A stretch of DNA of 64,000 nt from Sporolactobacillus shoreicorticis (GTDB lineage Bacteria > Bacillota > Bacilli > Bacillales > Sporolactobacillaceae), in the NCBI RefSeq assembly GCF_024125445.1, contig NZ_JAMXWM010000017.1, positions 17,259 through 81,258 on the forward strand, in the 5' to 3' direction. A program made the translations under genes and the position numbers. This document shows, one piece after another, positions 17,381 through 26,791 of this stretch. Every line of letters starts with the position of its first letter. The first letter of the stretch is position 1. The notes below the pieces were generated by a model, which was not told the origin of the DNA, made no database searches, and saw only the letters and a list, made by a program, of their open reading frames with translations.

Positions 17381-18022
17381 GTGTTGCTTTTTTCCGGCGG
17401 CGGAGATACAAGACAAACAGCAAGAATCAATACCTTTTTTGCCTCCATTATTGAAAAGGATAGGCCGTTGCTCTACATTCCACTTGCCGGAGATCCAAGG
17501 TTCCGATCCTATGAAACCTGTCTTAATTATGTAAAAGCTGTGTTCAGACTACAAGGCATCAGAGAGGTGATGATGTGGACGAATTTAGACAGCAAAACGT
17601 TGAAAGATCTGAGTAGATTTTCAGCTATTTATATAAGCGGCGGATCGGCAGATAAATTATTGGGACATTTTAGAGGCGGATTCGGCGAAGTGCTGCACAG
17701 CTATTTTTACCATGACGGTACTATTTATGGTCAAAGTGCCGGAGCCATTGTCCTTGGCAAAACAATTGACATCCTCCAGCAATTAAATTCTGATATATAT
17801 GGACTAGATCTCATTTACGGATTTTTCCTGACATGCCATTTTCAGATGGAAAATAGCAAGATTATTTCTAAATATGTTCAGCACAATCAGCAACCAGTTA
17901 TTGCCTTGCCGCAGGGAACAGCACTGTATCAAAAAGATAACGCTCTCTTCCATAGAGTCGGATTAAATCCAGCCTATCTCTTCTTAACCGATTTACGGAA
18001 GCCAGTAGAATGGAGGACGTAA
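17381..18022 (+). CDS. Peptidase S51 (dipeptidase E-like) family protein
   Basis: A 213-residue flavodoxin-like fold with FSGGGDTRQT at the N-terminus, the nucleophile elbow GQSAGAIVLG (Ser) and the following LIYGFFLTCHFQ with the catalytic-type His region. Relatives cleave Asp-X dipeptides or cyanophycin products; here the substrate is unknown. The start is doubtful: GTG 17381 or TTG 17384 lie directly behind GAGAGGGAG. The gene follows the broken methyltransferase by 25 bases. Confidence 0.78.
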   Translation: MLLFSGGGDTRQTARINTFFASIIEKDRPLLYIPLAGDPRFRSYETCLNYVKAVFRLQGIREVMMWTNLDSKTLKDLSRFSAIYISGGSADKLLGHFRGGFGEVLHSYFYHDGTIYGQSAGAIVLGKTIDILQQLNSDIYGLDLIYGFFLTCHFQMENSKIISKYVQHNQQPVIALPQGTALYQKDNALFHRVGLNPAYLFLTDLRKPVEWRT

Positions 18023-18300
18023 ATTTTACTCTGTATATTGGCTATGCAGTAATTACTTATCGTTCCCAGCCCTAAAGCTATTTTTTCCCTCTTAATCTTC
18101 ACTGATTTTGGCAGGTTTATAGATACTTTTACTTTTATATGAATTGTCAATGACCATCATTCTTTTGCATAAACTAATGACCAAACAGGTCTTGATGTGT
18201 GGCATAGTGCGAATTTAGTTCATATGCTATTAACAGATACTCAGATCCTTGGGAGTGTGATGATGGCCAGGCAACTTGAATCAGAGTGAGGCGATCAGCC

Positions 18301-18573
18301 ATGGAAGTTGGACAGTGGATTCACACAAAATATATGGGAAAACATGATTGTATTGGATTTATCACGTCAATTTATCCAGATTTTCAGAGGTGCAAGCTGC
18401 GCGTCACTCAGTGCGCCAATCACCCACGGATGAAATGGTTGGAAATTTCTTTTGACGATGTTATTCACGACAATGAAGATTTAACACGGACAGAATTAAA
18501 CAGTCTAATCGATTTGGCGCTTGCGACGTATGACAAGGATTGGTTCGAAAAGTTAATTGCATTGAGTGAATGA
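18301..18573 (+). CDS. Hypothetical 90-residue protein, IDEAL-domain-like C-terminus
   Basis: Starts MEVGQWIHTKYMGKHDCIG after GTGAGGCG. An N-terminal beta-rich segment is followed by LIDLALATYDKDWFEKLIA, which resembles the IDEAL motif found in small Bacillus proteins. Soluble, role unknown. It is a single gene with its own terminator at 18584; the 280 bases before it (18023-18300) show nothing clear. Confidence 0.6.
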   Translation: MEVGQWIHTKYMGKHDCIGFITSIYPDFQRCKLRVTQCANHPRMKWLEISFDDVIHDNEDLTRTELNSLIDLALATYDKDWFEKLIALSE

Positions 18574-18583
18574 TCAAATGGAA

Positions 18584-18645
18584 AATAGTTTGGCTAATTA
18601 CATGTAAGCCCTTACGTGTTCAGTTGAGCCAAACTATTATTTTTG
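18584..18645 (+). terminator. Terminator after the 90-residue gene
   Basis: AATAGTTTGGCT and AGCCAAACTATT form a perfect 12-bp outer stem; inside, ACATGTAAG and TTACGTGT give a second hairpin; TATTTTT follows. Confidence 0.85.
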
Positions 18646-18740
18646 CCTATCGGTATGAAAAGTGAAACGATTCAGGGCCTGATTTGCGTGTCGGACTTAG
18701 ACCGCTCGGCTCTGTTTTCATTTCAATGACTAAAAAAGAT

Positions 18741-19355
18741 TTACAAATCAATAAGCTTATAGAAAAGATACAATGCGATGCCCCAGATCATTACTGCGGA
18801 ACATTTATTGACCAGTAGCAAAATTGGCCCGTTTTTGCCGGCTCTTCCGGTTATATGGCCTGCAAATGCAAGACCAAAAAACCATATCCATGAAACAGAG
18901 ATGCAGGCGAGTGCAAAGAACCATTGGTTTGCCCCATGGTAGTGAGCCGCATTGGTTCCAATGACTCCGATTGTATCCAGAATAGCATGCGGATTGAGTA
19001 AAGATACGGAGAGAGCAAATAAAACTTGTTTTTTTGCTGACAATTGATTACCCGGTTGATTGTTGTTCGTGGCGGTATCGTTCCAGATTTTCCAGCCGAT
19101 AAACAGAAGAAAAAGAAGGCCAACAATAAATAGGGATGTGACCAGCCATGGAAAAGTTAAAATTAATAACGACACACCGGCGACAGCCAAACAGATGAGC
19201 AAGGTGTCGGATAATGAGGCGGCGAGAATGGCTGCCAGTGCTTCTTTAAGATGCGCCGAACGCGCCCCTTGATTAAAGATGAATACATTCTGAGCTCCCA
19301 ACGGCAAAATTAAGCTGAGGGATAAAAGAAATCCGTGAATGAGTGCGGTCAACAT
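18741..19355 (-). CDS. LysE/ArgO-family amino-acid exporter
   Basis: A six-helix exporter of 204 residues beginning LIHGFLLSLSLILPLGAQN, the LysE signature with PLGAQN, and containing SLLNPHAILDTIG. Members export lysine or arginine. ATG follows GGGGGGAAC. It is divergent from the MocR regulator at 19565, a common pairing that suggests regulation by that protein. Confidence 0.9.
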   Translation of the reverse strand: MLTALIHGFLLSLSLILPLGAQNVFIFNQGARSAHLKEALAAILAASLSDTLLICLAVAGVSLLILTFPWLVTSLFIVGLLFLLFIGWKIWNDTATNNNQPGNQLSAKKQVLFALSVSLLNPHAILDTIGVIGTNAAHYHGANQWFFALACISVSWIWFFGLAFAGHITGRAGKNGPILLLVNKCSAVMIWGIALYLFYKLIDL

Positions 19356-19414
19356 GATTGTTCCCCCCGAAAAAAGATCACACCACTATTATTTATCAAA
19401 AAGCAAGGTGAGTC

Positions 19415-19446
19415 GCCAGCCAAGTCATTAAAGACAGGCCAGCCAA
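19415..19446. promoter_or_regulatory. Direct-repeat operator between lysE and mocR
   Basis: GCCAGCCAA occurs twice in the same orientation (19415-19423 and 19438-19446), 23 bases apart start to start, two helical turns. MocR regulators bind direct repeats, so this is a candidate site. An extended -10 TGCTATAAT (19491-19499) for the mocR gene follows. Confidence 0.55.
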
Positions 19447-19564
19447 ATTGAAAGCTGATCACTCCTCGGTTCTTAGGTTCGTTCGCTTCATGCTATAATT
19501 ACATTTAATTCATTGAGCGAAGCTAATGAAAAACAATCAATTAATGATTCGAGGAGACTATTTG

Positions 19565-21010
19565 TTGAAATTAAATCGTAAATCGCCGATACCGCTTCGA
19601 AGGCAAGTCGAAGCGTATATAACAAATCAGATAGCTACAGGAGAATGGGCAATTGGTTCACAACTCCCATCGCAAAGAGTATTAGCCGAGCGGTTAAGGG
19701 TTAATCGAAGCACAGTGACTGCAGCCTTTGATGAACTGACGGCCCAGGGACTGATTGCAGGCAATCGCGGGGGAGGTACCCAAGTCATCAACAATACATG
19801 GGGATTAATGGCGAAACAAAAACCTGCAGATTGGGGCGCCTATGTTGAGGCAGGCCAATTCAAGCCGAATCTCCCAATGATTCGCACGATTAACCAAGCC
19901 GAATTTATTCCGGATATCATTAGGCTCGGTACCGGGGAGCTGAGTCCGGACTTGATTCCAAGCAATGATTTGGCAAAACTGTTTTTGAATGTGTCCACCC
20001 ATGGTATGTCTTTAGGGTACTCGGAACCAAAGGGAAATCTTAGACTTCGAGAAGAGGTATCAAAATTCCTGAAGCCAAAAGGAGTTGCCGCCGATCCCGA
20101 ATCCGTACTTATTGTCTCAGGTGCTTTGCAGGCACTGCAGCTTATTTCAATCGGATTACTTGATCGAGGATCGACAATTGTACTTGAAAAGCCTTCATAT
20201 CTCTATTCAGTTCATGTTTTTCAATCTTCAGGCATGCGCTTCTATGGTCTGCCAATGGATTCCGAGGGACTTATGGTTGATTGTTTATCGCAAATAAATA
20301 AGGAACGGGGCAAGACTATTGTCTACTCTATTTCAACGTTTCATAATCCCACCGGGAAGGTAATGACTTCGGCTCGCAGAAAGTCCATATTAAATGTCTG
20401 CGAACGCATGAGACTGCCAATCATAGAAGATGACGTTTATCGAGACCTTTGGATTGATGCGCCGCCTCCACCGTCACTGAAAAGTATGGATCACTCTGGT
20501 AATGTCCTTTATATTGGTAGTTTGTCCAAAGTGTTAAGCCCCGGTCTGAGAATCGGATGGATTGTCGGTGAACGTTCAGTCATTAACCGCTTAGCCGATA
20601 TAAAGATGCAAAATGATTATGGATCAAGTGCTCTATCACAATGGGCGGCAGAAGAGTGCATGAGGTCCGGTATGTATGAAGCACATGCATCTTATGTACG
20701 CGATCAACTGCGAATCCGGCGTGATTATATGCTCGACCTGCTGTCTGTGTATTTCAGTGATCTTGCCAAATGGAGCAGTCCTTCCGGAGGATTTTATGTT
20801 TGGCTGAAATTGATCCCGGATATTGATCCAAATACATTATTTGAGTGTGCTTTGGCTAATGGTATCCTTTTAAATCCCGGTGTCGTGTATGATCGCGCCG
20901 CAAGTCACTATTTGCGCTTGTCCTATGCGTACGCATCAATAAATGAAATGGATCAGGCGATTCCTGCTTTGAGAAAATTAATCGTGAACTTAGCAGAAGA
21001 GAAAGTTTAA
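19565..21010 (+). CDS. MocR-type GntR regulator with aminotransferase domain
   Basis: An N-terminal GntR winged helix (about residues 5-75; LPSQRVLAERLRVNRSTV, GNRGGGTQV) is joined to a fold-type I aminotransferase domain with SIGLLDRGSTIVLEKPSY, FHNPTGKVMT, the PLP lysine in GSLSKVLSPGLRIGW, and the carboxylate arginine in YLRLSYA. Such proteins use PLP or an amino-acid aldimine as ligand. TTG 19565 has GAGGAG at good spacing; ATG 19526 is an alternative with a weak ribosome site. It probably controls the divergent lysE-type gene. Confidence 0.9.
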   Translation: MKLNRKSPIPLRRQVEAYITNQIATGEWAIGSQLPSQRVLAERLRVNRSTVTAAFDELTAQGLIAGNRGGGTQVINNTWGLMAKQKPADWGAYVEAGQFKPNLPMIRTINQAEFIPDIIRLGTGELSPDLIPSNDLAKLFLNVSTHGMSLGYSEPKGNLRLREEVSKFLKPKGVAADPESVLIVSGALQALQLISIGLLDRGSTIVLEKPSYLYSVHVFQSSGMRFYGLPMDSEGLMVDCLSQINKERGKTIVYSISTFHNPTGKVMTSARRKSILNVCERMRLPIIEDDVYRDLWIDAPPPPSLKSMDHSGNVLYIGSLSKVLSPGLRIGWIVGERSVINRLADIKMQNDYGSSALSQWAAEECMRSGMYEAHASYVRDQLRIRRDYMLDLLSVYFSDLAKWSSPSGGFYVWLKLIPDIDPNTLFECALANGILLNPGVVYDRAASHYLRLSYAYASINEMDQAIPALRKLIVNLAEEKV

Positions 21011-21128
21011 AAATCTTAAGGGAACAGAGGTATAAGTGGTCCGGCAGTACGCCGCTTCCTGCGGCATCCCGGACACTAGGTCCCCCATGACCGTTGCACC
21101 GGCTGCTTGGCGAAGCAAATTGTTTAAA

Positions 21129-21410
21129 AGATAAAAAAAGTTTATCGTTTTGCCTTGCTGGTACGACGATAAGCTTCATGTGATGCTGATTCTCGATCTG
21201 CACTTGTCGGTTGAGCGAGCAGCTTAGCGCCCAATCTGAGAAATAAACGGAAAAATTCCGCTTATCAAACGTGAAAATGAAGGGTTTTTCCTTGAATAAG
21301 CGGAAAAATTACCCTTATGTATTTGTGAAACAAGCGCCAGGTGCATATAACCGGAAAGTCTCCGCTTATTTTACACGGGGCAACGTGAAAGCTACCGCAT
21401 CCTGCGGAAG
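21129..21410. repeat. Dispersed non-coding repeat, copy B (inverted relative to copy A)
   Basis: The reverse complement aligns to 1491-1826 in three blocks. Copy B carries an extra piece of about 50 bases around 21255-21305 that itself repeats the ATAAGCGGAAAAATT theme. It fills most of the gap between mocR and the acyltransferase; 21011-21128 shows no other feature. Confidence 0.7.
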
Positions 21411-21459
21411 TGAGGACGGGGCTTTTCTTTACCCAGTTTTTCTAAGAGAGAATCCATGT

Positions 21460-23397
21460 TTACTTAAACGATTGGATTGCCTGGACAATCAGTTCCGAAT
21501 ATTTTTTTGCTCCGGTTACAGACAGATGGACACCATCATCGCCAATGTAATTGCTCTGTCCTTCGCTCGCCTGATGCCAATCGACAGAAATAACGTTCTC
21601 ATGATCATTATCCGTTTTTTGAATGACTTGGTTGACAATCGTTTCCCACTGACGCGGCACACGGGTATTAATAAGAATTATATTTTTATCAGATCCGATT
21701 AACCCGATTAATTCATCCATTTGCTCTTGAGTAAACGGACCATTGGTTCCGAGTTCAATGACAACCGTTTGTTTCAATTTGCCTTGTTGTTTCAATTGAT
21801 TAACGGTGTTGAAGGCTTCCTGAAACTGTCTGCCAACCTTGCAGTCAATCGTTAGCTGTTTGATTTCTTTTTTTAAGTAAGGTTCGGCGCCAAGCATTAC
21901 CGAATCGCCGATCGCAGTTACTTGCTTATCGATAACTTGGGACTGTGTTTTCGCTGTTTTCTCTTTTGCAGTTGTTTTATTTTGTTTTTCCTGTTTCTCT
22001 TCTTTGACCGCTTTTTTCACTGCCTGCTTTTTAGGCTGTTTGTTTTTTTCATTGGGTTTTGACTTCTTCTTCGTTTGTTTTGAATGATTAGAAAGAGCGG
22101 ATCCATTCACTTTGCTCGCAGAAGTTTTTTCGTTCTTTGTATTTTCCGTTGGTTGTTTCTCGCCGGAATTCTTTTTCCCCTGTGCGTTTTCAGTTACATT
22201 CTCGTTAAATGCCGGCTTTGCATCCGTCTGATGTGCAAGAAATGAAGATCCATAAAAGATTAGGAAAAGCACGCATAGACCTACACTGGCATTTCGAATG
22301 ATCCGTCGCCAATGGCCGGTCTTGCCTAATCGGCGAATGGGACATTCAATAAAGTGGTAGGAGAGTGCAGATACGGAAAAAACCAGAACGAGTTGCAGAA
22401 CGATGCGTAAAGGATGCACCTCATTCACCTGACTGGCCGGTGTCGTGAGCTGGATAATCGGATAATGCCACAAATACATACCGTAAGAACGCAAGCCGAT
22501 CCAGCGCAGCGGTCTTATTCCGGCCCATTTTCCGATCAGAGTGGCAGGATGGGCGAGTGCGGTAATAAGTACAACGCTAACCAAAGAAAACAGAGCTAGG
22601 CCGCCGGTGTAGAGAAATTCTTCGTACTGATTGACATAGACGACACATAAGAACAATGAAATCAAAGCTAATGTACCAATACCATCTAAAAAAATACCAA
22701 GTGCTCTGCTGCCTGATCCGTTAAGATGACGGCTTGGCCATACGCAGGCCAAAATTGCGCCAAAAAGTAGGGCAAATGCACGGGAATCGGTGCCATAATA
22801 GACTCGGCTCGGATCAGTGCCCGTATGGTAGATCAAGCCCATGCAGAGAATGGAACTTGCGGCCAGTAATAAAGTCAGGCCATAAAGTACTTTTGTCCCC
22901 TTGCCGATCCGTAAAGCAACGGTCACAATTAATGGCCAGAGGAGGTAAAATTGTTCCTCGATGGCAAGCGACCAAAAATGCTTCAGAAGTGATGGATTTG
23001 CGAAGCTGTCGAAATAAGACTGTTGGTGAAAGACAGACCACCAATTGCTGTAATAAAAGAGTGCCGCGACTGCGTCCATCCGAGTTTCACGAAGCAAAGC
23101 CGGTTGAAAGAAGATGACATAACCGAGGATGACAACTAAAACAGAAATCATGGCAGGCAACAGTCTTTTAGCTCGTCTGACCCAGAACTTTTTCAGATCA
23201 ATGGAGTTTGTATCCTCCCATTCTTGAATGAGCAAATCCGTAATTAAGTAGCCCGAGATGACAAAGAAAATACCGACACCCAAAAACCCACCGCCGGCAA
23301 AGGGTAAATTCATATGGTAAGCCATAACCACAAGAACGGACAATGCGCGCAATCCGTCTAAACCGCCCATATAGCGATGCTTTTGTTTGTATTCCAT
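21460..23397 (-). CDS. OatA-like acyltransferase: acyltransferase-3 membrane domain plus SGNH esterase domain
   Basis: A 645-residue envelope protein. Residues ~8-375 form the ten-helix acyltransferase-3 domain with GLDGLRALSVLVVMAYH (catalytic His), FFVISGYLITDLL, RRAKRLLPA and HFWSLAIEEQFYLLWP. A lysine/glutamine-rich linker (~395-490) leads to an extracellular SGNH domain: AIGDSVMLGAEPY (Ser), ELGTNGPF (Asn) and DGVHLSVTGAKKY (Asp-x-x-His). This is the layout of peptidoglycan O-acetyltransferase OatA and relatives that acetylate muramic acid and give lysozyme resistance; other glycan targets are possible. Monocistronic. Confidence 0.9.
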   Translation of the reverse strand: MEYKQKHRYMGGLDGLRALSVLVVMAYHMNLPFAGGGFLGVGIFFVISGYLITDLLIQEWEDTNSIDLKKFWVRRAKRLLPAMISVLVVILGYVIFFQPALLRETRMDAVAALFYYSNWWSVFHQQSYFDSFANPSLLKHFWSLAIEEQFYLLWPLIVTVALRIGKGTKVLYGLTLLLAASSILCMGLIYHTGTDPSRVYYGTDSRAFALLFGAILACVWPSRHLNGSGSRALGIFLDGIGTLALISLFLCVVYVNQYEEFLYTGGLALFSLVSVVLITALAHPATLIGKWAGIRPLRWIGLRSYGMYLWHYPIIQLTTPASQVNEVHPLRIVLQLVLVFSVSALSYHFIECPIRRLGKTGHWRRIIRNASVGLCVLFLIFYGSSFLAHQTDAKPAFNENVTENAQGKKNSGEKQPTENTKNEKTSASKVNGSALSNHSKQTKKKSKPNEKNKQPKKQAVKKAVKEEKQEKQNKTTAKEKTAKTQSQVIDKQVTAIGDSVMLGAEPYLKKEIKQLTIDCKVGRQFQEAFNTVNQLKQQGKLKQTVVIELGTNGPFTQEQMDELIGLIGSDKNIILINTRVPRQWETIVNQVIQKTDNDHENVISVDWHQASEGQSNYIGDDGVHLSVTGAKKYSELIVQAIQSFK

Positions 23398-23689
23398 GAA
23401 AAACCACCCGCCTTTTAGAAACCTGTGTTATCAAGATGCTGACCGGCAGGCGAAACGATGTATTTTTAGGAGATTATTTGTTTCGAAAACCTTTCAAGTC
23501 AATCAAACAACTCTATATCCATTTTAACGCATTCCGCATGGAAAAAGTTTTTCAATCTATTTAAAAATGGAGTGTAATAATTACCAATCTTTTAATAGAA
23601 TTGGAATAATCCAGAATTGCATGGAATTTTGTCTGTGCTGGACAGCAGTGATAGAATGCAAGAAATGGAATTTTAGGAGCTGTGTCCTT

Positions 23690-24480
23690 ATGCCTGACTT
23701 AAACGAGCAATATCAGGATTCATCGAATCTGAATATCCGGATTAAAATTCATGAACGTTACAGCACAAATAAAGAAGATTGGCATAAGTGGTTGTTTGAC
23801 CATTATGATATCAAACCCGGGAGTAGAGTTCTTGAACTTGGCTGCAGAGACGGGACATTTTGGCTGAAGAATAAAGAACGTGTACCGGAAGAGTGGAAAA
23901 TTACACTTTCTGATGTCTCAAGCGGCATGTTAAACGATGCGCAAAGAAATTTAGGAGACAGCGTAAACGTAATATTCAAAAGCATTGACATTCGGGAGAT
24001 TTCATTTGGCGATAATCGGTTTGATGCCATCATTGCAAATCACATGCTTTATTATGTTCCTGATCGGGAGCAAGCGATCGAAGAAGTACGTCGCGTACTA
24101 AAACAAGCAGGCGTCTTTTACTCTTCAACGATTGGAAAAGAGCATATGTCCGGGTTCAATGACTTTTTGACGCGCTTTGACCCCAATATTGGCTTTAACA
24201 TGACAAAGATCCAGGCGGATGCCTTTGGTCTGGAAGAACAGCGCAGAGCAATTGAAGCATTATTTTTAAGCATGTGAAGCTAACACGTTTCCCAGGTGAT
24301 CTTTTAATCAATGACGTGCAGGCGATCTATGATTACATTTGCTCATCGGGAACAAAAGCCAAAAAAGCGCTGTCCGGTAAGAAACGTGAGCAATTTATTC
24401 GTTTCCTTGATCGTGAAAAAGAGAAAAACGGCGGCTTTATTCGGATCATAAAGGCGACAGGTCTCTTTCAATCAAGTTGA
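23690..24480 (+). pseudogene. Class I SAM methyltransferase, frameshifted near C-terminus
   Basis: The N-terminal frame (to 24277) shows RVLELGCRDGTFW (SAM loop), ITLSDVSSGML, and FDAIIANHMLYYVPDRE, and ends prematurely after ALFLSM. Reading one frame over, FKHVKLTRFPGDLLINDVQ continues directly to 24480 with the family's C-terminal region (KKREQFIRFLDREKEKNGG). The break lies in the T5 run at about 24263; one more T restores the frame. ATG 23690 follows TTAGGAGC. Target of methylation unknown. Confidence 0.8.
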
Positions 24481-24562
24481 GCATGTTGCAAATCAATTTT
24501 TTCCTATACCGTTTGCTTACCGCAAGCTAATATAAGTGGGTAAAGATTGGGAGGGAAACACC

Positions 24563-24985
24563 ATGAATGATTCAGAAAAGAAATGTGTGATCGTGATTGA
24601 CCATGAATTGCCGATCGGCGTGATTGCCAACACAGCGGCAATTTTGGGCTGTACACTTGGCAGTGATTTTAGTGAAGTAGTCGGGAATGATATTGAGGAC
24701 GGCAGTGGATTTCAACATAGGGGCATCGTTAACTTGCCCATTCCGGTTTTATCGTCAACCCGAGAAGGCCTAATGAATATTCATTGCGAGGTTAAAAATC
24801 AATCTTGTAAAAAGATTGATTTGATTGATTTTACAACCACTGCACAGAGGAGCAAAGATTATGAAGATTACACAGCTAAGCTTCATAATACGGCAACCGA
24901 AGACTTGAATTTCCTAGGCCTTTGTCTCTATGGCGAGAAAAAAGCGGTTAACCACTTAACCGGAAGTCTACCTACGCTCAAATAA
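24563..24985 (+). CDS. DUF2000 family protein
   Basis: A 140-residue protein with VIVIDHELPIGVIANTAAI and FSEVVGNDIEDGSGF, the conserved start of the DUF2000 family (related in fold to peptidyl-tRNA hydrolase 2). Function unknown. ATG 24563 follows GGGAGGG. It is convergent with an AraC regulator; the two share a terminator. Confidence 0.8.
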   Translation: MNDSEKKCVIVIDHELPIGVIANTAAILGCTLGSDFSEVVGNDIEDGSGFQHRGIVNLPIPVLSSTREGLMNIHCEVKNQSCKKIDLIDFTTTAQRSKDYEDYTAKLHNTATEDLNFLGLCLYGEKKAVNHLTGSLPTLK

Positions 24986-24986
24986 T

Positions 24987-25030
24987 AAAAAATACCGTTC
25001 ACCTAGAGAAATCAGGTGTGCGGTATTTTT
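24987..25030. terminator. Bidirectional terminator between DUF2000 gene and araC-type gene
   Basis: AAAATACCGTTCACCT and AGGTGTGCGGTATTTTT form a long stem with A tract on one side and T tract on the other. Confidence 0.85.
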
Positions 25031-25811
25031 AATTGGAGCAATAACGCATCGGTGAGACACCTGTATAAGCCTTGAAATATTTATCAAAATGACTTTGATC
25101 GTAAAATCTGCTGGCAGCGGCAACGCCTATGATCGCTTCATGATTTTGAAGCTTTTTTTTCGCTGCGTTGATGCGCAGATTAATCAAGTATTTTTGCGGC
25201 GTCAGCCCGGTGTACGAGTAGAATCGGCGAATCAGCTGGTATTTATTGATCCCGGCGAGCTCCGACAGATTTTCTAATGTTATTTTGTTAAGATAATTTT
25301 TGCTGAGATACTGTTTGATCTCAATAATTTTTTCGGAGATTTCTGTTTTTGGACCTTGTTTCATCGAACTGTGTTCCTGCCAATCCATAACATCCATCAG
25401 TTCAATCAGCGGACTTGACACCATTTCCCCGTACATTAAACGTTCTTCAAGCTGTTTGAACGTATTTAATATATAGTCAAAGGTGTCTGGTTTGAGTTTC
25501 GAATAAATGCTTCCATTGCAGATTCTGCCATCAGAGATCTTAGTAAACCATGATTCTCGAATGTAGACCATCTTAAAGCACCAGTTTTTGACATCAATGG
25601 GCTGGCAGTGGTGCACCGTTCCTGAGGGGATAACAAGAAGTGTCCGTGCAGATAGAGTGAACGCGTGGTGATTGATTTCTGTTCTGCAACTGCCCTTTTC
25701 AATTAATCCAATGGATACTTCATCGTGAAAATGAGTTCTGGACGTATGGATCTCATTGGCACATGTTTTCATTTCGATCGATTTTGCCAGATCTGCTTGA
25801 TAGGAAATCAC
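25029..25811 (-). CDS. AraC-family regulator
   Basis: A 260-residue protein with an N-terminal cupin sensing domain (HFHDEVSIGLIEKGS, VIPSGTVHHCQP) and two C-terminal helix-turn-helices: KITLENLSELAGINKYQL and GVAAASRFYDQSHFDKYFK ending GVSPMRYCS. This group commonly sits beside transporters or DUF2000 genes. Ligand unknown; it may control the convergent DUF2000 gene. Confidence 0.88.
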   Translation of the reverse strand: MISYQADLAKSIEMKTCANEIHTSRTHFHDEVSIGLIEKGSCRTEINHHAFTLSARTLLVIPSGTVHHCQPIDVKNWCFKMVYIRESWFTKISDGRICNGSIYSKLKPDTFDYILNTFKQLEERLMYGEMVSSPLIELMDVMDWQEHSSMKQGPKTEISEKIIEIKQYLSKNYLNKITLENLSELAGINKYQLIRRFYSYTGLTPQKYLINLRINAAKKKLQNHEAIIGVAAASRFYDQSHFDKYFKAYTGVSPMRYCSN

Positions 25812-25956
25812 GAAGCTATCTCCAATTCTATTTCAATTCAGCAATGATAAACGCTAATCTTCTATAAACAGAATTATCATAGATGAGATTAGCTGTCAAT
25901 TTTGTTCGAATATGATATTGTTGATTTCAAGTAGGTCATTTGTGGGAGTGACGAAA

Positions 25957-26556
25957 TTGGTGGGTACGGAAACTATAGAAACAGATCGGCTCATTTTAAG
26001 AAGATTCACTTTGGAAGATGCAAATGATATGCTGAATAACTGGATTAATGATGATGAGGTTCAAACCAATTACGGTGAGCCGACATATGAAAACCTTGAA
26101 TCCGTCAATAGACTGCTTAGTCAATGGATTTCGGCATATTCGGATGCTTCTTTTTTTAGATGGGCAGTTGTCTTGAAAGAAATGAATGAAAATATCGGAC
26201 AGATTGCTTTTTGTGCTATTGATGTGAATCATCATTTTGCAGACGTCGAGTATTGCATCAGTAAAGCCCATCAACGGAAAGGATACGCGACCGAAGCGCT
26301 CTCTGCTGTTATTGGCTTCACATTTGAAAAAACAGGCTTGAACAGATTACAGGCTTTCCATAGAGAAAGAAATAGGGCTTCAGGAAAAGTGTTGCAAAAA
26401 TCAATGATGAAATTTGAAGGCGTTTTGCGGAAGTATTTTTACCATAATGAAAATGAATATGATGATCGCATTTACTACGGTATTTTAAGAGAGGATTACC
26501 TAAATAGAGTGACTAATCATAGTTGTCACTCCAAAGTGGCAGATTTTGGTCAATGA
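25957..26556 (+). CDS. GNAT acetyltransferase (RimJ/RimL-like)
   Basis: About 199 residues with the family start TETIETDRLILRRFTLEDA, motif A AHQRKGYATEALSAVI and GLNRLQAFHRERNRAS. Such enzymes acetylate protein N-termini or small amines with acetyl-CoA. TGGGAG lies 9 bases before TTG 25957 (GTG 25960 also possible). A racemase remnant follows immediately. Confidence 0.82.
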   Translation: MVGTETIETDRLILRRFTLEDANDMLNNWINDDEVQTNYGEPTYENLESVNRLLSQWISAYSDASFFRWAVVLKEMNENIGQIAFCAIDVNHHFADVEYCISKAHQRKGYATEALSAVIGFTFEKTGLNRLQAFHRERNRASGKVLQKSMMKFEGVLRKYFYHNENEYDDRIYYGILREDYLNRVTNHSCHSKVADFGQ

Positions 26557-26775
26557 AATCATAGCAGCAATCAAAAAGCCCAATCAGATCAATCAGGCTA
26601 AAGAATTATGGACTGTTTTACTGAATGAGCTGTCGAAAATGTTGATACTGTAATCATTGCATGCACGGACTTAAACGTTGTGGCGGATAATGCTTGTTCT
26701 GAATTGAATCTTGTGACTTCTGCATGTTGGTCCTGCAGATGCAATTGTTCGGAACTATCAATCTGTTAAAGACTA
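26553..26775 (+). pseudogene. C-terminal remnant of an aspartate/glutamate racemase-like gene
   Basis: Reading across two frameshifts gives IIAAIKKPNQINQAKELW, then VDTVIIACTDLNVVADNA (the racemase CT motif with its cysteine), then ADAIVRNYQSVKD and a stop at 26773. The first two-thirds of the gene is gone, replaced by the GNAT gene. Confidence 0.6.
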
Positions 26776-26791
26776 GACGGGATGAAAAAGA

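Noticed and set aside
22734..23117. 127-codon plus-strand frame inside the OatA-like gene
   Set aside because: Antisense shadow of a well-supported acyltransferase frame; composition is unlike a protein.
24259..24280. Programmed -1 frameshift in the methyltransferase at the T5 run
   Set aside because: The local codons TTA TTT TTA do not form a proper slippery heptamer and no downstream pseudoknot was evident; a simple indel is more likely.
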